A stretch of 64,000 bases of DNA from the NCBI GenBank assembly GCA_930986425.1, contig CAKNJR010000003.1, positions 1-64,000 of the forward strand, given 5' to 3'. This DNA comes from an uncultured Clostridium sp. (GTDB taxonomy: Bacteria; Bacillota; Clostridia; TANB77; CAG-508). This document shows positions 56,638-64,000 of the stretch, one piece after another (position 1 is the stretch's first letter; each line of letters opens with the position of its first letter). The translations under genes were made by a program, and so were the position numbers. The notes under the pieces are model-generated. The model did no database searches. It had not been told where the DNA came from and saw nothing but the letters and a program-made list of their open reading frames with translations.

Positions 56638-56786
56638 ATGCTTGTAATAGCATCGCCTAAAGACATTTCATTGTTAGAATATTTTCTTAACATAGAAATA
56701 TCATCATCATTTATATAAATATTTTCAATTGCCAAATCGTTTTTAATATTAGCTAAATCTTTATTAAATTTTTCTTCGAAATTCAT
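56616..56786 (-). CDS. VbhA-like Fic antitoxin
   Basis: A 56-aa protein MNFEEKFNKDLANIKND..., too short for most gene callers. The segment LAIENIYINDDDISMLRKY and SNNEMSLGDAITSII follows the VbhA layout, in which an [ST]xxxE[GN] helix plugs the Fic active site. Here the motif reads DLAIEN, so Glu-Asn is kept but Ser/Thr is Asp. AAAGGAA lies before the ATG. It is directly upstream of fic and shares its promoter. Assignment rests on position and this motif. Confidence 0.75.
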   Translation of the reverse strand: MNFEEKFNKDLANIKNDLAIENIYINDDDISMLRKYSNNEMSLGDAITSIIKAELN

Positions 56787-56858
56787 CTTACTAAATTCCT
56801 TTCAAAAATAAAATATATATGTATGGTGTGTTTTTGTACCTAACAACCACACATATAT

Positions 56859-56887
56859 ATTATACCACATTTTAATGAAAAAATCAA
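56859..56887 (-). promoter_or_regulatory. vbhA-fic promoter
   Basis: On the minus strand TTGATT (56887-56882), 17 nt, TATAAT (56864-56859). An inverted repeat (ATATATATGTGTGGT with ACACCATACATATATAT on the minus strand, about 56814-56860) covers the early leader and may be an operator or RNA hairpin. Confidence 0.7.
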
Positions 56888-56915
56888 ATTTAATATTTAC
56901 AAAACAGTATAAAGT

Positions 56916-57540
56916 TTAGCATTTACAATCATTATCGTTGTTGTTCATATTGCAATTTCCCATTGCATAACATCTTCTTTCTGCAAGTTTATCTTGCACT
57001 CCACGTAGAGCTTCACCAAACCTTTGGAAGTGAACTATTTCTCTTTGTCTTAAAAAGCGCAATGCATCTACAACATCAGCATTATCTTTGCATAAATTAA
57101 TTAATTTTTCATAAGTAGCGCGAGCCTTTTGTTCTGCACTAAGGTCCTCTTGTAAGTTTGCAATAGGGTCACCTTTACAAGCTAAGCAATTAGCGTCAAA
57201 AGGGAAACCAGCAGCAGCTTGAGGATATACATCTAATCCATGGTCTGTATAATAAGCACCAAGTCCTGCCTTTTCTGCTTCTTCAGCAGTTATACCTTTA
57301 GTTAATTGATGAACTATAGTACCTACCATTTCAAGGTGTCCGAAGTTCCTCAGTTCCTATATCATTAAGTATAGCCTTACTATTTTGGTCAGGCATACCA
57401 AATCTTTGGCTCAAATATCTTAGAGAAGCTCCTAGCTCTCCATCAGGACCACCGTATTGAGAAATTATAAACTTAGCTAAACGAGGGTCTTGCTGTTTTA
57501 TTTTAATTGGATATTGAAGAGTTTTATTATAAGTCCACAT
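56916..57540 (-). CDS. cotJC: Spore coat protein CotJC (Mn-catalase family), interrupted at a CGG codon (+1 shift)
   Basis: Manganese-catalase-like coat protein. Codons 1-66 read MWTYNKTLQYPIKIK..., YGGPDGELGASLRYLSQRFG and LNDIGTEEL. Codon 67 is CGG (57342-57340); TGA follows two codons later. Skipping the C gives GGA and then HLEMVGTIVHQLTKG, matching the family EELxHLEMVG metal-site segment exactly. The rest includes YTDHGLDVYPQA and LRFLRQREIVHFQRFG with further ligands, and a Cys/Asn-rich tail. Total 207 aa. Last gene of cotJA-cotJB-cotJC. An SD-like GAGGA sits a few bases before the shift, as in prfB, though it also encodes conserved residues. Confidence 0.92.
57340..57342 (-). other. 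Candidate +1 frameshift site in cotJC (CTT CGG A)
   Basis: Zero-frame CTT-CGG-ACA-CCT-TGA; +1 frame GGA-CAC-CTT-GAA restores the metal-binding EEL-G-HLEM segment. Confidence 0.85.
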
Positions 57541-57848
57541 TAGAAATTACCTCCTTCCCAAGGCCAAGGTTGCTCTAGCCATCTCCATTTATTACATGGA
57601 TAGAATATTGAAAGTGGTCCGAATTTCTTTTGATATTTTTCTACGGCTTCTTTATAACATTTACAATACTCTCTGTGTAAAGCCAAAGCTCTGCTATCAG
57701 TTGGATGAGTATCTAAGTATAAGCCTAGTTCAACAATTGCAAAATTAAAACCTCTTACATCATTCATCATTTCTTCTCTTGTAGGAGTATTATTATTATC
57801 TTTACAAGTACAATTGCAGGTGCAAGTACTATTATTATTACATTCCAC
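57540..57848 (-). CDS. cotJB: Spore coat protein CotJB
   Basis: Small coat protein of about 102 aa. After a Cys/Asn-rich start it has the family pattern NDVRGFNFAIVELGLYLDTHP and YCKCYKEAVEKYQKKFGPLS, ending WRWLEQPWPWEGGNF. The frame extends to 57872, but AAGGAGG lies 9 nt before a GTG at 57848, which I take as the start. It overlaps the end of cotJA and abuts cotJC, so the three are coupled. Confidence 0.88.
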   Translation of the reverse strand: MECNNNSTCTCNCTCKDNNNTPTREEMMNDVRGFNFAIVELGLYLDTHPTDSRALALHREYCKCYKEAVEKYQKKFGPLSIFYPCNKWRWLEQPWPWEGGNF

Positions 57849-58164
57849 TATTGCATCCCTCCTTAACTTCATTTGAACATCTTAAAAATTGGTCTTCTTC
57901 CATACTTTGACCAGCTGTATAAGGGTCTACAAGTTCAGGGAATATAGTTCCCATTTTTAATCCTGTACATGGTCTAAAAGTAGTAGTCATTCTTTGAATA
58001 GGAACATAGCTTTGACCAAACATATAGTTCTCAGGGAAAACAGATTCTTCATCAAATCCACATTCGCATTCATCATCATCTTGCATATTATTATTAATCA
58101 TTCTGACATCTATCATATTAGAATTATTATTATTCATGCAGTTATTCATTCTACATCTACACAT
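57838..58164 (-). CDS. cotJA: Spore coat associated protein CotJA
   Basis: A 108-aa protein. The N-terminal half is Cys/Asn/Met/Asp-rich; the C-terminal half has the CotJA signature SYVPIQRMTTTFRPCTGLKMG and GTIFPELVDPYTAGQSMEE. The frame extends to 58188, but AAGGAGG is 8 nt before the ATG at 58164. First gene of the cotJABC operon, expressed in the mother cell in Bacillus. Confidence 0.88.
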   Translation of the reverse strand: MCRCRMNNCMNNNNSNMIDVRMINNNMQDDDECECGFDEESVFPENYMFGQSYVPIQRMTTTFRPCTGLKMGTIFPELVDPYTAGQSMEEDQFLRCSNEVKEGCNSGM

Positions 58165-58265
58165 ATATTGAACCTCCTTACTAGACATATTATGCTGTCT
58201 ACATAAATGAAGTTACAATTAACATAAAAAATAGAAAAACATATTATATTATAGGGGGTGGAGAT

Positions 58266-58415
58266 TTGAAAAAAGTACATAAAAAGAAAAAGAGTTTTTG
58301 CCAATATTCAAATATGAAATGTAATATTCTTATTTGCTTCTTAGTTGCAATTATTGTGGGATTATTTGTTATTTTTTTGAATTTGCTTTTTAATAATTAT
58401 TTTTATATAATTTAA
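58266..58415 (+). CDS. Small single-pass membrane peptide
   Basis: A 49-aa frame with TTG start 6-8 nt after AGGGGGTGG. It has a Lys-rich N-terminus (KKVHKKKKSFCQYSNMKC) and one membrane helix (ILICFLVAIIVGLFVIFL). It is divergent from cotJA and 28 nt before the flavoprotein gene. No family recognised; the strong ribosome-binding site and charge layout support it. Confidence 0.55.
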   Translation: MKKVHKKKKSFCQYSNMKCNILICFLVAIIVGLFVIFLNLLFNNYFYII

Positions 58416-58443
58416 ATAAACTATTATTAAGGAGGAAAAGCTA

Positions 58444-59064
58444 ATGAAAGTATTATTAGTAAATGGTGGACCACACGAAAAAGGTTGTACATATACAGCT
58501 TTAGAGGAAGTATCTAAAACTTTACAAAAAAACGGAATTGAAACAGAAATTATTTGGATTGGAGTAAACCCAATTGCAGGTTGTATAGGATGTAATGCTT
58601 GTTTAAAAACAGGCAAATGTTTTAGAAACGACATAGTAAATGATTTTATAGAAAAGTCCAAAGAAGCGGATGGATTTGTATTTGGTACTCCAGTTCATTT
58701 TGCATCAAGTGCAGGAAGTTTAACATCTTTTATGGATAGAGTATTTTATGGTAGAGGAGACTTATTCAAAAATAAACCTGCTTGCTGTGTAGTGAGTTGT
58801 AGAAGAGGCGGAGCAACAGCAACTTTTGACCAGATTAATAAATATTTTTCAATATGTAATATGCCAATAGTTACATCACAATATTGGAACCAAGTACATG
58901 GAACAAATCCAGATGAAGTAAGAAAAGATGAAGAGGGAATGCAAACAATGAGAACTCTTGGAAACAATATGGCATGGTTATTAAAATGTATTGATGTAGC
59001 TAAAAATAATGGAGTGGAATACCCAGAAAATGAAAAGGCTGTGAAGACTAATTTTATTAGATAA
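58444..59064 (+). CDS. NADPH-dependent FMN reductase / iron-sulfur flavoprotein type
   Basis: A 206-aa flavodoxin-fold protein. N-terminal VLLVNGGPHEKGCTYTALEEV binds FMN phosphate. The compact Cys motif GCIGCNACLKTGKC (about 41-54) matches iron-sulfur flavoproteins (Isf), which move electrons from ferredoxin. FGTPVHFASSAGSLTSFMDR completes the flavin site. Role probably redox balance or oxygen defence; the exact acceptor is unknown. ATG after AAGGAGGAAAAGCTA. Confidence 0.88.
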   Translation: MKVLLVNGGPHEKGCTYTALEEVSKTLQKNGIETEIIWIGVNPIAGCIGCNACLKTGKCFRNDIVNDFIEKSKEADGFVFGTPVHFASSAGSLTSFMDRVFYGRGDLFKNKPACCVVSCRRGGATATFDQINKYFSICNMPIVTSQYWNQVHGTNPDEVRKDEEGMQTMRTLGNNMAWLLKCIDVAKNNGVEYPENEKAVKTNFIR

Positions 59065-59313
59065 CAAAAATTGGATATGTAACAAAAATGTAATAAAAAA
59101 TTACTTGACTAAAAATAAGTGTATGTATAAAATTATAAATAATTAAATCTATTTGCATAAATAGTATAATTACATTGAAAATCTAATATTCAAAAAGAAA
59201 AAAGTATGTGTATGAATACTATTTGTGAAAATGGAGATAATTACAACAAAGGCAAATAATAAATAAAAAGCAAGAAACTAAAATAAATAAAAACAAAAGA
59301 AAGGAGAATTCTA

Positions 59314-60657
59314 ATGGAGAACGGAAAGACAAGTTTGAATATTAGAAAATTGAAAAAGCAAGTAAAAGGTATTACACTTATAGCGCTTGTAGTCACTATA
59401 ATTGTCCTTTTGATTTTAGCAGGAGTAGCAATAAGTCTAACAATAGGACAAAATGGAATATTTGCAAGAGCGCAAAATGCAGTAAATGTATATGAGCAGG
59501 CAGCAACAAATGAGCAGCAAGAATTAGGAAAAGTAGAAGATATAATGGATGAATACTTAAACGGAAATGGTGGAAACCAAGGCGGAGGTGGAGAATATAA
59601 TACAGGAACAACCGTAGAAGAAGCAAAAGGTCAGAATAAGCCATTTGAAAACGATACAACAATAACAGATTCATGTACACCAGCAAATTCAATAAGAGTG
59701 CCAGCAGGATTTAAAATAGCAGAAGATTCAGCTTTAACAGTAGAAGATGGAGTAGTAATAGAAGATAAGGATGGAAACCAGTTCGTATGGATACCAGCAA
59801 AAACCGAAGCTGAAGGAGGAGCAACAATAAATCTATCATCAGGAGATACCACAACAATAGTATATCAAAGAACAGCATTTACAGGAGAATATATAACAAT
59901 AACCTATACAGAAACAATGCCAAGTGATGAAGAAGCCAGCGTAAATGCATGGGGAGGATATTATATAGGTAGATTCGAAGCAGGAGATAAAGAGGCAACT
60001 GATGCAACAATGATGAGAGAAGAGTATATGATGAATCAACTTATGGAATTTGCAAAAGAAAACGGAATAGACCTAACAAATTCAGATAATCTTACTGAAG
60101 AACAAGAACAACAATTAAATGAAAAGGCTAGTGAGATTGAAAATGAAATACACACAATAACAATAAAGAAAAGTCAAGCACCTTATAACAATATAACATT
60201 TGCAAATCTAAAAAGTTTAGCAGAAGGAATGGATACAGTTCAAGGCTATACTACAGCAACAACAAAATTAGTAAGTAGTTATGCATGGGATACAGCAATA
60301 AACTTTATACAAATAAAGAATAGTGATTATGGAACAACTTCACCAGAAGGAAATTATTCTAATTCAGATACGTTTACTTATACAGACATAGCAGGAGATA
60401 CACAAACGGGACCTACGGGCGAATTAATTCCAACAGGTCAAACAACAGAGGTAAGCAATATATATGATATGGGAGGAAACTTGTACGAATACACTACTGA
60501 GAGTTACTCTGGCGTGCCCGGTCCTTACGTCGTTCGTGGAGGCGATTACGGCCTCGACTACGACCACTTTCCAGCAGGTCTCCGTCGCAGCAGCGTTGGC
60601 TATGCCGACAGCGTCCATGGTTCCCGTGTCACTTTGTATTGTAGTACTGAAAGCTAA
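59314..60657 (+). CDS. Prepilin-anchored protein with C-type-lectin/FGE-like domain and hypervariable C-terminus (probable DGR target)
   Basis: A 447-aa protein. Residues 1-30 are basic followed by GITLIALVVTIIVLLILAGVAI, a type IV prepilin signal like that of the 2080 gene. A helical and Gly-rich linker leads to a large domain ending MGGNLYEYTTES, VVRGGDYG and GSRVTLY, typical of the formylglycine-enzyme/C-type-lectin fold of diversity-generating retroelement targets. The last ~60 codons are abruptly GC-rich and dominated by NNC codons, unlike the rest of the gene, as expected when AAC codons are randomised. No reverse transcriptase or template repeat is in the window. Product is probably displayed on the cell surface or a pilus. 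Confidence 0.85.
   Translation: MENGKTSLNIRKLKKQVKGITLIALVVTIIVLLILAGVAISLTIGQNGIFARAQNAVNVYEQAATNEQQELGKVEDIMDEYLNGNGGNQGGGGEYNTGTTVEEAKGQNKPFENDTTITDSCTPANSIRVPAGFKIAEDSALTVEDGVVIEDKDGNQFVWIPAKTEAEGGATINLSSGDTTTIVYQRTAFTGEYITITYTETMPSDEEASVNAWGGYYIGRFEAGDKEATDATMMREEYMMNQLMEFAKENGIDLTNSDNLTEEQEQQLNEKASEIENEIHTITIKKSQAPYNNITFANLKSLAEGMDTVQGYTTATTKLVSSYAWDTAINFIQIKNSDYGTTSPEGNYSNSDTFTYTDIAGDTQTGPTGELIPTGQTTEVSNIYDMGGNLYEYTTESYSGVPGPYVVRGGDYGLDYDHFPAGLRRSSVGYADSVHGSRVTLYCSTES
60485..60652 (+). other. Probable DGR variable region (VR)
   Basis: This stretch has far fewer A and more G/C than any other coding segment here except the 30522 gene. Runs such as GGC-CTC-GAC-TAC-GAC-CAC and GCC-GAC-AGC-GTC all fit AAC codons mutated at both A positions. 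The following GGTTCCCGTGTCACTTTG could be the invariant end. Confidence 0.75.
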
Positions 60658-60663
60658 AGCCGC

Positions 60664-60684
60664 TGTATCTAAATTGTAGATACA
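60664..60684 (+). other. Hairpin just downstream of the variable region
   Basis: Perfect 8-bp arms TGTATCTA / TAGATACA with a five-base loop, 7 nt after the stop codon. Short hairpins at this position promote DGR retrohoming in known systems. Confidence 0.65.
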
Positions 60685-60760
60685 ACAGAGAGAAAGCTGG
60701 AAATTTGAACATTGAAAGAACGGAAGCGTCTTAGACGTTAAGCAGGAATTTCTTGATTCA

Positions 60761-60790
60761 AGACTAGCAATTAGCTAGTCTATTTTTATT
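60761..60790 (+). terminator. Terminator after the lectin-fold gene
   Basis: AGACTAGC / GCTAGTCT stem with a five-base loop followed by ATTTTTATT. Confidence 0.85.
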
Positions 60791-60936
60791 CAAATTCACC
60801 ATAGATTATTGACTTTTACCAATCATTAATTATATAATAAGACCATAAAATTAAGGAAGAAGCAATGTGCAATATTTACAACAAAATGCTAAACACAAAA
60901 ACTACACATCTTCCTGAGAAAGGAAAGTAATAAAAT

Positions 60937-61866
60937 ATGGAAAATAAAGTAATAGTTACAGGACACAAAAATCCAGATACAGATTCAATTTGTTCAAGTA
61001 TAGTAATGGCTAATTTAGCAAAACATTATGGAGTAGATTGCAAGCCAGCAAGACTTGGAAATATAAACAAAGAAACAGAATATGTTTTAAAACATCTAAA
61101 TATTGAAGCACCTGAACTAGTAGAAAAAGTAGAAGAAGGACAAAAACTAATATTAGTTGACCATAATGAAAAAGCTCAAAGTGTAGAAGGAAGAGACAAA
61201 GCAAAAGTTTTAGCAGTAATCGACCATCACAGAATAGCAGATTTTGAAACAAATGAGCCTCTATATTATTTAGCAAAACCATATGGTTGTACATCTACAA
61301 TTCTTTTTGAAGAATACAAAAAGGCAGGCTTAGAAATAGACAAAACAATGGGAACATTAATGTTAAGTGCAATCGTATCAGATACATTATTATTAAAATC
61401 TCCTACATGTACTGAAACAGATGTTAAAACAGTCGAAGAACTTGAAAAAATCACAGGCTTAAAGGCAAGTGAATATGGATTAGATATGCTAAAAGCAGGA
61501 ACAGATTTAAGTACATATTCAAGCCAAGAAGTTATTAACTTAGATGCAAAAGAATTTGAGAAAAATGGCAAAAGAATAGTAATTTCACAAGTTAATACAG
61601 CAGATATTGATGATGTTTTCTCAAGAAGAGAAGAAATAGAATTTGCAATGGAAAAAGAAATTGCAGAAAAGAAAGTAGATTTATTTATATTTGTAATAAC
61701 AGATATAATAAATACAAATTCAAAAATAATAGCACTTGGAGCAGAAAAAGAGCTTGTTGAAAAGGCTTTCAAAGGAAAATTAGATGAATTCGATTCAATG
61801 ATGCTAGAAGGTGTAGTATCTAGAAAGAAACAAATAGCTCCACCACTACTAGAAGTTATTGATTAA
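60937..61866 (+). CDS. ppaC: Manganese-dependent inorganic pyrophosphatase
   Basis: Family II pyrophosphatase of 309 aa. DHH-type metal motifs are VTGHKNPDTDSICSS, LVDHNEKAQS and VIDHHRIADF; the C-terminal active-site segment is VSRKKQIAPPL. It hydrolyses PPi from biosynthesis. ATG after GAAAGGAAAGTAATAAAAT. Terminator follows. Confidence 0.96.
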   Translation: MENKVIVTGHKNPDTDSICSSIVMANLAKHYGVDCKPARLGNINKETEYVLKHLNIEAPELVEKVEEGQKLILVDHNEKAQSVEGRDKAKVLAVIDHHRIADFETNEPLYYLAKPYGCTSTILFEEYKKAGLEIDKTMGTLMLSAIVSDTLLLKSPTCTETDVKTVEELEKITGLKASEYGLDMLKAGTDLSTYSSQEVINLDAKEFEKNGKRIVISQVNTADIDDVFSRREEIEFAMEKEIAEKKVDLFIFVITDIINTNSKIIALGAEKELVEKAFKGKLDEFDSMMLEGVVSRKKQIAPPLLEVID

Positions 61867-61879
61867 TAAAATAGAGAAA

Positions 61880-61936
61880 ATAAATGTACTGAACTCAAAA
61901 GATTTCATTTTGAATTTAGTACATTTTATTTTTTTG
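61880..61936 (+). terminator. Terminator after ppaC
   Basis: AAATGTACT ... TCAAAA / TTTTGA ... AGTACATTT stem followed by TATTTTTTT. Confidence 0.85.
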
Positions 61937-62221
61937 AATTTCAATTGAAGAGCTAAAGTCTGCGTCAAAATAAGAATGCTGCTAGAATCAAGTGTCGAAT
62001 TATCAAGTAATTTGTCGAACGATTCTTCTTGACATGCCATAAAATACCAATTATAATTATATTACAATTTGTTAATCAAGTTGTTTAATTCTATTCAGCA
62101 ATAATCTATCTGATTATTGATTTCCCAATCACTAATTTTACATTGGAAAAGGTACTATCTCTACCTTAAATGAGATAACAAGTCAAAATTAAAACATTAA
62201 TTTCGACTAACTATACTATAA
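61937..62221 (+). other. Gene-free stretch before the MucBP gene
   Basis: About 285 nt with no frame I can support and no recognisable riboswitch. Some short inverted repeats occur (for example TATCT...AGATA near 62156), but nothing conclusive. Confidence 0.4.
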
Positions 62222-62237
62222 AAAGGAGGTACTGCCT

Positions 62238-63968
62238 ATGAGTAAAAGAATCAAACTAAAGATGATTGCATGTACAGCAGTTTTTGTCGTGTGCATTATG
62301 ATAATTTTTTTACAAATGAGCAATTCGGCAAGCATGAAAGTCAAGGAAAAACAGACTCACGCAGAAAGTACAAAGGTTGAAATAGAAACATCATCATTTG
62401 AAAACAGTGATGTGAAGTTGTATCAAAAAACAGAGGAAGAAACAGAATTTACCGAAGTTGAGCAAAAGGAAGAAAAAGATAGTCTTTTCAAAAAGACAAA
62501 TACATTCGAATTAGAAACAAAAGATGAATCGGCACCTAATAATGTAAGTAATATAAAGTCAGTTGTTGCAGAAGATTATATAATAATTAGTTTTGCACCA
62601 GCAAAAGACAATGCTACTCTTTATGAATACTACATTGAAGGTACGAACGAAAATGAAACAACTAAAACTGAAACAGTTAAAATTTCAAGTGATTCAGGAA
62701 TTAAAGGTTATAACTATATTATAGACAATCAGAAAGAAACAAAAGCAGGAACAACAATAAACAAAACAGACGATGAACCTATTTTAATTTCTGATATAAA
62801 TTGGAGTAATGATTATTATATTCATATTAGAGCAATAGATAACAGTGGCAATTGCTCAAACAACACAACTTATAAAATAAATTTACCTTCAAACGGAGTT
62901 AAATTGCAGTATTTGGATGCAAATTCAAATAATATAATATCTCCAGAAGAAACAATAATCGGTAGTGTAAATGAAGAATACAATGCAAATGAATACAATA
63001 AAAATTTAGAAGGTTATAAATTAATTAATGTAGAAGGAGAAACATCTGGAAAACTAAAGAAGGAAAGAATTAATATAAAATACAAGTATGCAAAACTAGC
63101 ATCAATTGAGATAAAATACATTGATAAAATTACAGGAGAAGAAATAGCCAATAAGACAACAATAGAAGGCTATGAAGGAAAAGAATTTGAAATAAATGCA
63201 AAAAATATAAATGGATATAAATATGAAACAGGAGAGGTATCTGGAATAATGAAAGCTGGAAATCAAGAAATAACATTATATTATAATAAACTTGGAAATA
63301 TAATAACTTCATATATTGATGAAAATAGTGGAGAAAAAATTATTCCTGATTTCTGTCAAACATATACATACAATCAAGAATTTAAAACAAATTCAAAAGA
63401 AATACCAGGATACCAACTATCAAAAGTAGAAGGAAGAGAAGAAGGAACAATAACTGATGAAGAAGAAAAAATCATTTACTATTATAAGAAAATTGTACAA
63501 GTAGATATAAAACACGTAGATATAAATACAAAAGAGGTAATAGAAAATGAAACAATAGAAGCATTAGAAGGCGATAAAATAAAAATACATGCAAAAGAAT
63601 TCGATGGCTATATTCAAACGACCCAAAATGAAAAGAATACAGCAATTGAAGTTAATGAAGAAAATGCCTCAACAAAAACTAGTAATCAAAGTAATGTCTC
63701 AACAAAAGATAACAATGAAAACACATTAAAAGAAGATGATGAAAAATATACAAATAACATAATTGATGAAATACTAGGCGACGAGTATGAATCACCAGAA
63801 ATTGAAGAAGATGCAAATGAGAAGAATGAAAATGGTGAGAAAATGAAAGATAAAAATATAAAAGAAGAAATCACAAATAATAGCATAAATGAAAATATAA
63901 AACAAGAATATGATATAGTGGTAGATTCTAAAGAAACAGAATATATAATTTACTACAAGAAAAAATAA
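62238..63968 (+). CDS. Exported surface protein with FN3-like and MucBP-like repeats
   Basis: A 576-aa protein with an N-terminal signal/membrane helix (MIACTAVFVVCIMIIFLQM). A fibronectin-type segment (SAPNNVSNIKSVVAEDYIIISFAPAKDNATLYEYYI ... WSNDYYIHIRAIDNSGN, split here) spans about 98-215. Four repeats of the MucBP type follow (YLDANSNNIISPEETIIGSV, KYIDKITGEEIANKTTIEGY, SYIDENSGEKIIPDFCQTYT, KHVDINTKEVIENETIEALE), each ending in a Y-Y/IKY strand. The fourth is split by a Glu/Asn-rich insert. There is no LPXTG anchor. Likely binds mucin-like or host/matrix polymers. ATG after AAGGAGGTACTGCCT. Confidence 0.85.
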   Translation: MSKRIKLKMIACTAVFVVCIMIIFLQMSNSASMKVKEKQTHAESTKVEIETSSFENSDVKLYQKTEEETEFTEVEQKEEKDSLFKKTNTFELETKDESAPNNVSNIKSVVAEDYIIISFAPAKDNATLYEYYIEGTNENETTKTETVKISSDSGIKGYNYIIDNQKETKAGTTINKTDDEPILISDINWSNDYYIHIRAIDNSGNCSNNTTYKINLPSNGVKLQYLDANSNNIISPEETIIGSVNEEYNANEYNKNLEGYKLINVEGETSGKLKKERINIKYKYAKLASIEIKYIDKITGEEIANKTTIEGYEGKEFEINAKNINGYKYETGEVSGIMKAGNQEITLYYNKLGNIITSYIDENSGEKIIPDFCQTYTYNQEFKTNSKEIPGYQLSKVEGREEGTITDEEEKIIYYYKKIVQVDIKHVDINTKEVIENETIEALEGDKIKIHAKEFDGYIQTTQNEKNTAIEVNEENASTKTSNQSNVSTKDNNENTLKEDDEKYTNNIIDEILGDEYESPEIEEDANEKNENGEKMKDKNIKEEITNNSINENIKQEYDIVVDSKETEYIIYYKKK

Positions 63969-64000
63969 TTAAGAAAATGCAACCTTGCTATTAATAAAGA

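Noticed and set aside
60464..60679. Separate small gene overlapping the 3' end of the lectin-fold gene
   Set aside because: It is a frame opened by the GC-rich variable region; the main frame continues to a sensible lectin-fold end.

Overview
This window comes from a low-GC (roughly 30% by eye), strongly A-rich genome. Gene content points to an anaerobic Clostridia-type Firmicute of the kind common among uncultured gut lineages. The indicators are a bifurcating [FeFe]-hydrogenase (HydABC), spore genes (gpr, cotJA-cotJB-cotJC), a T-box on glyS, an L21 leader, whiA, yvcK and a classical Firmicute rimP-nusA-infB-rbfA-nrnA-truB block. No prophage, CRISPR array, rRNA or complete insertion sequence is visible.

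Layout. 1-3.8 kb: end of dnaK, dnaJ, a prepilin-like stub, rsmE and a membrane protein. 4-8.5 kb: rpoZ, a CMP-kinase-like gene, a short dprA and PBP1A. 8.5-13.8 kb: cysS, a DUF1189 protein, ftsH and tcdA, with GGGACGGTCC repeats. 13.8-14.5 kb: hicAB toxin-antitoxin module. 14.6-18.8 kb: hydrogenase operon. 18.9-25.7 kb: T-box-glyS, murB, yvcK, glycogen debranching enzyme and ruvC. 25.8-32.3 kb: holA, gpr, TraX-like, pseudouridine synthase, a GC-rich foreign gene, yhbY and tRNA-Gly. 32.4-43.6 kb: translation/ribosome-maturation block, a candidate structured RNA, prmC, whiA and hemW. 43.7-55.8 kb: L21 leader-rplU-rpmA, a U32 peptidase, glucan phosphorylase, dCMP deaminase and pyk. 55.9-58.2 kb (minus strand): vbhA-fic module and cotJABC. 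58.3-64 kb: flavoprotein, a prepilin-anchored lectin-fold protein with a probable diversity-generating-retroelement variable region, Mn-pyrophosphatase and a MucBP surface protein.

Main observation. Four genes (hicA, gpr, an RluD-family pseudouridine synthase, cotJC) are each split by one extra base. In all four the zero-frame codon at the break is CGG, the preceding codon ends in U, and skipping the C restores the family sequence with a glycine codon (GGN). Reading the window by eye I found no CGG codon in frame in any intact gene. So every in-frame CGG I can find is a +1 shift point. This suggests genome-wide recoding in which CGG triggers +1 frameshifting, or CGGN is read as a four-base glycine codon. 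A systematic sequencing artefact is the main alternative. Two of the four genes are spore genes, so the shift could matter for sporulation.

Other strong signals are a hairpin between the Shine-Dalgarno and start codon of rpoZ, an NNC-codon-rich C-terminal variable region followed by a hairpin (DGR target), an operator palindrome inside the hicAB promoter, and a 123-bp imperfect palindrome before truB.
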